DNA from: Tilletiopsis washingtonensis | Taxonomy: Eukaryota > Basidiomycota > Exobasidiomycetes > Entylomatales | NCBI RefSeq assembly: GCF_003144115.1 | Contig: NW_020312019.1 | Span: forward strand, 1-64,000 | Direction of reading: 5' to 3' | DNA length: 64,000 nucleotides | Shown here: positions 57,263 through 64,000 of the stretch, in pieces | Numbering within the stretch: the stretch's first letter is position 1 | How the letters are laid out: every line of letters starts with the position of its first letter | Made by a program: the position numbers and the translations under genes | Notes under the pieces: generated by a model | Told to the model about the DNA's origin: nothing | Databases searched by the model: none | Seen by the model: only the letters and a program-made list of their open reading frames with translations

Positions 57263-57863
57263 CTAGAAGTGGTACTTGGGCTTGGCGTCGCTCTGCTCGA
57301 CGATGGCCCATGCCTCGTCGATGCTCTGCACCAGCTCGGCGGGCAGCGGGCCTTTTTCAAAGTCGAGCAGATTCTGCGGTGGCGGACAGGCGAGAGAGGA
57401 AGTCAGACGAGGGGGCCCAAGAGCGAAAAGAGGAGGGGAGGAACACGCACTTGCTCGATGTGGTTGAGCGACGAGGCGCCGATGATGCTGTGCGCGTCAG
57501 AGACGTCAGCTTGGAACGAACAGGGGTGGGGGGGGGAGCTCACGTAGCGTCGCCAAAGTCGGGCTTCAAGATGGAGTGATGCTGCACCCAGCGCAGCACC
57601 GTCTCGGGCAGCGTGAGGCCGTGCGTCTCTGCGGCGCGCTTGAGCAGATCGATGGCGTCAAAGTAGGCCTCCTTGAAGTAGCGCGCGCGGTACATTTGGC
57701 CCTGGCGCGCATTCTTGTCGAAGCGCGAGCCCTTCTCGATGCTGGCCTGCTGCTCGGAGCCGGCGCTCTCGCGCTCATACTTGCCCGACGCCAGACCGCC
57801 GAGCAGCGGGTTACTGCCAGCCAAGCCATTCAGTATGTGTGGCCAGGACGGGTGGGAAGGTGT

Positions 57864-57907
<44 letters not shown>

Positions 57908-58902
57908 GGGAAGACGCACTAGCCGTAGAAGCTGATGCCGTGCTCACGCAGCACGGGGAACAGCGGAGCTTCGGCCGTGCGAGCGAGGCAGTTGTACAGG
58001 CCCTGATACACGCTCGGCTTGACCCACGCATGCTCGTCGCACAGCCTGCAGATCTCGCGCACCTCGTCGGCCGTGTACTGCGTCCCCGGGTTTCGAGCGC
58101 GGAACATCAGCGAGGGCGCGAAGAAGGGGAGGGGAAAGGGGGAAAAAGGGGGGAGGGGGGGAGCAACGCACGTTGGAGATGCCGAAGCGCTTAAACTTGC
58201 CCGCGCGATACTCGGCATCGATGGCAGCGAGTGTCTCTTCGAAGGGCGTCTCGCGGTCGGGGGCGTGCAGGTAGTACTGGTTGCGTGCGCGTGGCGTGGC
58301 GATCAGCTCTCTCGTTTGCGCTGCCCACGCAGGCTCGAGAGGGGGAACGCACCAGGTCGACGGCGTCCATCTTGAGTGCCTCGAGCGAGTCGTGCAGGCA
58401 GCGATGACTGTAACAAGCATGGGGTCGTCGTCTCGCTCAGCATCTTGCAGCTAGATAGGCAGCGCCAGAACAACGCACATGCCCTCCGTGCCGTGGTCGT
58501 ACTCCTTCTCAAACGGCACCATGCCCTTGAACCGCGCGTTTGGAAAGTTCTTCGTCGCCACCTGGAAGCCCTGCTTCGCGACGCCCATCTGGGAGAGGAA
58601 GACTTCGGAGGTGCCGGCGCCGTACATGCGTGCGCTGTGCGCCAGGGCTGTCAGCTGGGAGTGGAGGAGACGAGGAGAGGAGGCGACTCACGAGTCTAAT
58701 TCGCGGTGGCCGTGCTTCTTGAACACTGGCACAGGCGTGGTGAGACGTCAGCTTTGCCCGCCTGGCATGTGCCTACTCGCACGGCCCACGCACCGTCGAG
58801 AATGGCCTGGCACGTCTGCACATCGTGCACGCGCGCCTGCTCCTTGCCTGCGGCGCCGAAGGTCATGCAGCCAAAGACGACGTTGATGTTTGTGCTGCTC
58901 AT
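57263..58902 (-). CDS. Aldo/keto reductase, AKR7 (aflatoxin aldehyde reductase) type
   Basis: Predicted NADPH-dependent cytosolic reductase of aldehydes, 344 aa, in nine small exons on the minus strand: 58902-58794, 58725-58692, 58634-58479, 58407-58353, 58276-58172, 58077-57920, 57813-57544, 57487-57451, 57373-57263. The catalytic tetrad is visible: Asp47 and Tyr52 in ELDSARMYG, Lys76 in ATKNFP and His122 in YYLHAPD. Other family marks are FGCMTFGAAG, FKRFGISNY, SVYQGLYNCLAR, NPLLGGLASGKY and IIGASSLNHIEQN. Size matches AKR7 enzymes (about 330-345 aa). Introns are C-rich in RNA sense and include a 43-nt homopolymer. A 539-bp region separates this gene from adenosine kinase, so the two are divergent. 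The physiological substrate cannot be read from sequence. Confidence 0.93.
57864..57906. repeat. 43-nt G homopolymer in an intron
   Basis: An unbroken run of 43 G on the plus strand (C in the AKR transcript) lies in intron 6 of the aldo/keto reductase, between the donor at 57919 and the acceptor at 57814. Other G-rich runs occur at 57242-57256 (15 G, 3' flank) and about 58130-58160 (intron 5). The run length in an assembly is unreliable. Confidence 0.85.
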
Positions 58903-59441
58903 GCTTGTTTGCTTGCTGTGGTGGGATGTGGTTGGAGGGCAAGGGCAGCGGGGATGCGCGAAGCAGCGGCAGCGCCAGAGCATGACCAGCGGCAACTTGA
59001 CGGCGCCGCTCGCCGCCGGCCGCCTCCACCTCCCGCCGCGAATGCCGAGCTGGCCGCCGGCTGGTGACGGCGCTTTGCCCGCGTCAGCACGCTGATCTCA
59101 CACGCGCGAGCTCAGCGCCGGGCAGCGGCGACGGCGAGCGTCGCGCAGCCACTCGGGTTGCAACAGGCAGCGCCAGAGGCGGCATGCGGGGCGCGAGGCA
59201 GCTCGAGAGGCTGAAAGTGAGGGCCTTGGAGAGCAGGCTGCGCAACGAGGCTGTTCCCACGCCTGGCTCCGCACGTGACAAAGGCAACGTGCGCATCGAC
59301 GGCCGTGCGCGAACCTCGGCTTCTCGTGCGGGAGGAAGAGTTGCGCTTGGTCCCGCCTCCCAGGCCCTGCTGGCGCCTCTCCCGCTCTCTTCTCCACCAC
59401 ACCTTCACCCGTTTCTCACACCCCCAACCACTCTCATCATC
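58903..59441. other. Divergent promoter, aldo/keto reductase / adenosine kinase
   Basis: This 539-bp region separates two start codons. It holds a CACGTG box at 59272-59277 and C/T-rich sequence before the adenosine kinase ATG. No gene is seen. Confidence 0.55.
59272..59277. promoter_or_regulatory. CACGTG box upstream of adenosine kinase
   Basis: CACGTG in CTCCGCACGTGACAAAG lies 165 bp upstream of the ATG at 59442. Distance and CACGTGAC octamer match the TAF1 box. Confidence 0.5.
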
Positions 59442-60760
59442 ATGCCCGGCCAGTTCGACCTCGTTGCGTTCGGCAACCCGCTGCTCGACATGCAGATCCG
59501 CGACGGCGAGGAGGTGCTCAAGAAGGTGGGTCGGTGTGGTTGCTGCTGCGGGGGGCGGTGCGAGGCGCGGCTGCCACACGCATGAGAGGCTGACAGTGGG
59601 CACGGCGAGCAGTACAACCTCAAGTCCAACGACGCCATCCTTGCCGAGGAGTCGCACCAGGTGAGCATCATCCGTTGCGCGTTGATTGCGCTGGAGTGTG
59701 GTGCTGAACAGCTGGCGCGGCGGCACAGAGCATCTACGAGCACATCGTGGAGAAGTACGACGTCGTGTACGTCGCCGGCGGCGCCGCTCAGAACACTGCG
59801 CGCTGTGCGCAGTATGTGCTGCCCGAGAACTCGACGGCCTACCTCGGCTGCGTGGGCGACGACGATCTGGCCCAGCAGCTGCGCGCCGCCAACGACAAGG
59901 AAGGCCTGCGTTCGGCCTACCAGGTCAACAAGGCGCTGCCGACGGGCTCCTGCGCCGCCATCATCTCCGGCCACGACCGCAGCCTCGTGACGCGCCTCGG
60001 CGCCGCCGAGAGCTTCAGCAAGGCGCACCTCGAGACGCCCGAGGTCAAGAAGCTCATCGCCGAGGCCAAGTTCTTCTACATGGGCGGCTTCTTCGTCACC
60101 CACGGCGCCGAGAGCGGCCTCATCATTGCCAAGCAGGCCAAGGCAAACGGCGTGGTGCGTGCGCGCCCCCCTCACTCTCAAAGCGCCGCATTGCCACTTG
60201 CTGACAATACGTGGCTGGCCCCCCTCACAGCCGTTCTCCCTGAACCTCTCTGCGCCCTTCATCCCTCAGTTCTTCTCGCAGCAGCTCGACTCCATCCTGC
60301 CTTACGCGTCGCTGGTGATCGGCAACGAGTCGGAGGCGGTGGCGTACGCCGAGGCGCACTCGTACGGCACCTCGGACCTCAAGGCCATTGCCGAGAAGCT
60401 CGCTGCCTCGCCCAGCGAGCTGCAGGGCGCGCGCACCGTCATCATCACGCACGGCTCCGAGCCGACGATTGTCGTCGAGGGCGGCCGCACGCGCGAGATC
60501 GAGACGGCCAAGATTGCGAGCGAGGACATCGTGGACACCAACGGCGCCGGCGATGCCTTTGCCGGCGGCGTCGTGGGCGCGCTGATTCTCGGCAAGAGCA
60601 TCGAGGAGGCCGTCAAGGTGGGCCAGAAGCTGGGCGGCATGTGCATTGGCCAGGTCGGACCCTGCCTCAAGTTCCGTGAGTCGTCGCAGCGACTCGCTTC
60701 AATGCCAGGCGTCTCCGCTGACGCGCTGCGCCACCAACAGCCAAGGAGCAGATCATCTAA
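59442..60760 (+). CDS. ADO1: Adenosine kinase
   Basis: PfkB-family cytosolic kinase that phosphorylates adenosine to AMP, which also clears the adenosine formed by S-adenosylhomocysteine hydrolysis. 340 aa, the usual size. Five exons: 59442-59525, 59613-59660, 59729-60154, 60231-60675, 60741-60760. Family marks: FGNPLLDM at the N-terminus, YVAGGAAQNTARCAQYVL (substrate-binding PfkB signature 1), YLGCVGDDD, FFYMGGFFVTH, SLVIGNESEA, and the catalytic anion-hole motif DTNGAGDAFAGGVVGAL (about 288-304) with the base Asp near 294. The last exon encodes only PKEQII before the stop. Confidence 0.96.
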
Positions 60761-61136
60761 AGCCCGACCTTGCTTCGCTCGCTCTCTGATCCCTCTTGTC
60801 GTTCGCGCACACTCCACTTGCACAACGCTCTCATCGGCGTCCCCTCTCTCCCCCTTGTCTTTCTTTCGCACCACTCCCACTCTCTCCCACACCCACACAC
60901 ACGCTCCTGCATCTGTATCAGTATTTCAACAGACTACCAAACCCAACCTCCCAGACCTCACCTCGCCATGCCGCAGCCTTCTCCAGTCCACGTGCAGTGT
61001 GTGCGAAGGCAAGGGAGGAGCGCAGACAGCAGGACAGGGTGCGCGATGCCGCATGCCCTCGTGCCCTTGCCGTGTGCTCAACGGCCTCGCAAGAACGCTC
61101 CGCGAGCATGCAGCGTAAGCACACCTTTCAGCTTGC
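60761..61136. other. 3' flank of adenosine kinase to the 5S gene
   Basis: These 376 bp are C/T-rich up to about 60960. CACACACACAC runs near 60893-60903. I see no gene. The sequence just before 61137 may hold upstream parts of the 5S promoter, but none is obvious. Confidence 0.5.
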
Positions 61137-61255
61137 ATCTTCGGCCACAGGACCCTGAAAAGCACGCATCCCGTCCGATCTGCGAAGTTAAGCAGGCTAT
61201 CGCCTAGTCCAGTACTGCGTTGCGGCACCACGCGGGAATGCTAGGTGCTGAAGTT
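61137..61255 (+). rRNA. 5S ribosomal RNA
   Basis: About 119 nt with the conserved eukaryotic 5S core: GCATCCCGTCCGATCTGCGAAG, TTAAGCAGG, CGCCTAGT, AGTACTGCG, CCACGCGGGAATGCTAGGTGCTG. Positions 61136-61142 pair with 61250-61256 (one U-U mismatch) to close helix I. The internal A-box and C-box region used by TFIIIA/Pol III is intact. Short T runs follow (TTGTCCTTTG), as a weak Pol III terminator. It stands alone between protein genes, not in an rDNA repeat. Ends are accurate to about 2 nt. Confidence 0.92.
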
Positions 61256-61701
61256 GTCCTTTGTGGTGCGTTTGTCTCCCTGCTGCTCTCGCTGCCTTGC
61301 GCTCTTACCCTCTCTCTGTCGCTTCGCTTGAAATCACTGATGACTGCGGGTGCCGGTGTGCCGCTTGATGAGGCCAAGCAAGCCGGAGTGCCGGAGCGCG
61401 CGAGGAGCTCATCATCTGGCAGGCGCGAGAAGCGCTAAGAAGCGAGCTTGACGCGCGAGCCGCCGGCTCGGCGGTGCCCCGCAGCCGCGTTTGCCGCGCG
61501 CCGCCTGCAACTGGCGCGCGCGCGTCTCTTCTCATCGGGCTGTGCTTCTCTCTCCGCTCTCCATCTTGCTGCGCTCCACTCTTCCACGCTCCACCTCTCT
61601 CGCGCTGTCTCACCGGCAGCTTCCCCCACCTCCAAGCCTCAGTCTCGACAACGTCTCTCTCTCTCCCCCTTGCCGCGCCCGGCGAGGCGGTTTGCGCAGC
61701 C
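61256..61701. other. Region between 5S rRNA and the bZIP gene
   Basis: These 446 bp hold the 5S 3' flank and the bZIP promoter and leader. The 200 bp before 61702 are C/T-rich on the plus strand. Nothing else is recognisable. Confidence 0.5.
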
Positions 61702-64000
61702 ATGGCGCCGGCGCGAGCGCGGCCGTCGCCGTTCGACAAGCACACCGGCGCCTCGGCCACGGCCATCTCCAGCGGCTTCCACACGGTGCTCAACATGGGC
61801 CCGCAGCCCGCCATGCCCGGCGCGCCGCCCGGTGCGCCGGCACGCAGCGGCGGAGGCGGCGACTGGCTGCGCGGCCTCAAGGAGAGCAGCGGCATGGGCA
61901 CGGCGGCGGCGGCAGAGGGCGAGGCAGAGGAGGACGAGGAGGACAGCGATGATGTGAGTGCCGCCACGAGAGGCAAGCGACACCTCGCATCGCAGCAGCA
62001 CTGAACGGAGACACAGGACAGCAGAGCAGACTCGCCCGCGGCGGCCAAGCAGGGCAAGGGCGGCAGCAAGGGCAAGGGCGCAGCAGGCAAGAAGAAGGCG
62101 AGCAGCGGCGCCGCAGCCGACACGTGAGTCGCAGTGTGCTGTCACAGCTGGCTGTGCTGCGAGCGCTGTGCTCATACGGTGGGCCTGGGCACCATCCATC
62201 TTTTGGCAGCGCCGAGCAGCGCAAGGCGCAGAACCGCATTGCGCAGCGCGAGTTCCGGCAGCGCAAGCAGCAGTACATCCGCGCGCTCGAGGGGCGCGTC
62301 GAGCTGCTCTCCAGCGACCACGACACGCAGGTCGACCGCCTGCGCTGGGCGCTGCGCGGCCTGCTGGCGGAGAACAACCAGCTGCGCGAGGTCGTGGGCA
62401 ACCTGGCGGCCTTCATTGGCGAGGGCATGATTGGCGGACCACTGCAGAAGAACGGCATGTCGAGAGATGAACTGGAGGCGCTCATCATGAATCGCAGCGA
62501 GAAGAGTGAGTTGCCCCCTCGCTCTCCTTTCTCAGGATGTCTGGAGAGAAGATGCTGAACCATGGCGTGCGACTAGCCATGACGGAACAGTGGCAGAATT
62601 GGCCCGGCGCTACCGAGGTGCGTCTCGTGGTCGCGCTCGGCGCAAGTCTCATGCCGCTGACATCTAGGACACACACAGTGCGAGGAGCTGCGCAAGATCC
62701 GTCTTGAGGCGTCACTGCCGCCCGAAGGTCTGCCCGAGTCTCTGCCAAGCAAGAGAGCCGCAGCCGCAGGCAGCACGTCGACGCCGGGCAGTGCGAAGCG
62801 CAAAGCCAGTGGCGATGCGCTGGCTGCACAACAGGCGAAGCGCTCGGCCACCACTGCAGCTCAGGCACCGACGACGAGCAGCAAGGAGAAGGAGCGTGAA
62901 GGCAGTGCCAAGGCGCGCGAAGGCAGCGCTGCAGCCTCTACGCCGGCGACAAACAGCCCGACGACGGCAGAGGCGAGTCGGCTGCGCATGCCGCACAGCG
63001 CCGCGCAAGCCGAGCCTTCACCGCTCGGCGTCAGTGCCGCTGCCGCGGCACCGGCCAGCATGCCTCAGCCGCTAGCCGCTGCACCACCAACTCCAGCGTA
63101 TCCCACGCCCCTCAGCCACGTCAACCTCGTGTTCGGCGACGGCCAAGGACTGGGCTTCAGCGGCGCCAGTGGACCAAGCCTCTGGGGCATGACGCCTCCC
63201 TCCTCGTCTGCGCCCAGCGCAGAGTTCTTCCGCACGGGCATGACGCCGGGCGCCAGCGAGTCCGACGCGCTGCTGGCCAGTCTCTTTGGCGCAGATGCCC
63301 TGTCGAGCTTTGGCGCGTCCATGGCTGCGCCTTCGCCGGGCATGCGCGCTGCTCTGCCCCCACACGTCGCCTCGCCCATCTCCATGGCGTCCGGCAGCGC
63401 CGCGGCGCTGCAGCAGCAAATGGCTCCACCTTCTCACCCCTCGGCTTCTCCGGGCCGCTTTGCAGCGGGTGGCAGTGCCGTGCACTCCAGGCACGGCTCA
63501 AACGCCTCGGCGTCGGCTTCCCTCATTGAGGCCGTGGCGGAAGTGACGTCGCGCGCAATGTCGGCGGTGGGCAATGGCGAGATGGCCGACGAGATTGAGC
63601 GCATCAACGCCGTCGTGCGCCGCGCCGCCGAGAAGCGCCGACGCCTCGCGGGCCACGTGCCTTCGCCGTCGTCGTCGTCCGCTGCGGCGGGAGAGATGCA
63701 GGACGGGAACCGCATGGCACAGGCGCCGTACGTGGCCCCTACGGGAAGGACGGTGGGGCCGGAGGAGCTGGAGAGATTGGGAGAGGCTAGTGCTCAGGTG
63801 AGTGTGTGTTGATCTTGGCGCGCGCCGCTGCTGCCGCCGCCGCCGCCAATCGGGCTGTCCCCGCTCTCGCTGCTGACGGCGCTCTCATGCTGCTTCCCAG
63901 CTTGCGTACCACATGGTATGTGCTGCCCTGCTTGGCACCGTCCTTCTTTGCTCGACGCACGCCTTTTTATCTCACCATCTCCCGCTCGTAATTTCGCACA
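61702..64000 (+). CDS. Yap-type bZIP transcription factor, 3' end beyond window
   Basis: Nuclear bZIP factor, incomplete at the right edge. Exons: 61702-61953, 62017-62123, 62210-62505, 62577-62617, 62679-63797, then from 63901. The basic region QRKAQNRIAQREFRQRK (about 123-139) fits the fungal Yap/Pap1 pattern NxxAQxxFR, and the heptad Leu zipper follows (YIRALEGRVELL...LRWALRGLLAENNQL). An acidic stretch (EGEAEEDEEDSDD) and a Gly/Lys-rich basic segment precede it. Downstream is a long Ser/Ala/Pro-rich region, then a helix LIEAVAEVTSRAMSAVGNGEMADEIERI cut here only by its own end. Exon 4 is 41 nt, chosen because only its acceptor (CTAG at 62576) keeps the frame to exon 5. The last visible exon is either 15 nt (63901-63915, then GTATGT) or runs on to the window end. 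No Cys-rich oxidative-stress domain is visible. Confidence 0.85.

Noticed and set aside
62536-62617. Acceptor CTCAG at 62535 for bZIP exon 4
   Set aside because: It looks strong, but its frame meets a stop after a few codons and does not join exon 5; the acceptor at 62576 does.
1-64000. tRNA genes
   Set aside because: I scanned by eye for GGTTCGANTCC-type B boxes with a matching A box and found none. A tRNA-finding program would be decisive.

Overview
This is eukaryotic DNA from a basidiomycete fungus, most likely Ustilaginomycotina (smuts and relatives). It is GC-rich and gene-dense, and introns are mostly 50-90 bp with GTGAGT or GTGCGT donors. The clearest taxonomic marker is a divergent bE/bW homeodomain pair, with a C1D (c1d1) gene lying beyond the bE 3' end, which is a known smut-type arrangement. 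Exon chains below were built by hand from GT-AG signals, reading frame and protein-family expectation, and each closes in frame.

Layout. 1-8321: a Ty1/copia LTR retrotransposon on the minus strand, cut by the left window edge; its 5' LTR ends about 240 bp before the next gene. 8.6-15.9 kb (+): a Mi-2/CHD-like chromatin remodeller. 16.2-17.6 kb (-): an Arc1-type tRNA-binding protein that looks like a methionyl-tRNA synthetase without its catalytic core. 19.9-23.4 kb (+): a disordered protein of unknown role. 24.0-28.0 kb (-): TAF1 of TFIID, 10 exons. 28.7-30.3 kb (-): ketopantoate reductase. 30.8-33.7 kb (-): a mitochondrial PPR protein. 34.1-37.3 kb (+): COPI gamma subunit. 37.4-38.7 kb (-): C1D/Lrp1 exosome cofactor. 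39.2-44.0 kb: the b mating-type locus, bE (-) and bW (+), sharing a 450-bp promoter. 44.6-49.6 kb (-): a DHX29/Ucp12-like DEAH RNA helicase. 51.8-53.3 kb (+): another disordered protein. 54.2-57.0 kb (+): CTP synthase. 57.3-58.9 kb (-): an AKR7-type aldo/keto reductase. 59.4-60.8 kb (+): adenosine kinase. 61.1-61.3 kb (+): a 5S rRNA gene. 61.7 kb to the right edge (+): a Yap-type bZIP factor, incomplete.

How the parts relate. Most genes are core housekeeping functions (transcription, translation, RNA decay, vesicle traffic, nucleotide and CoA metabolism) and are not an operon-like set. The special locus is the b system. In smuts, compatible bE and bW proteins from different alleles form the heterodimer that controls dikaryon development and, in pathogens, infection. 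A CACGTG core in a TCACGTGA/GCACGTGAC context recurs upstream of at least four housekeeping genes and may be a shared promoter element. The two LTR copies differ almost only by CpG to TpG/CpA transitions, mostly in TCG context, the kind of signature left by RIP-like or methylation-linked mutation in some basidiomycetes.
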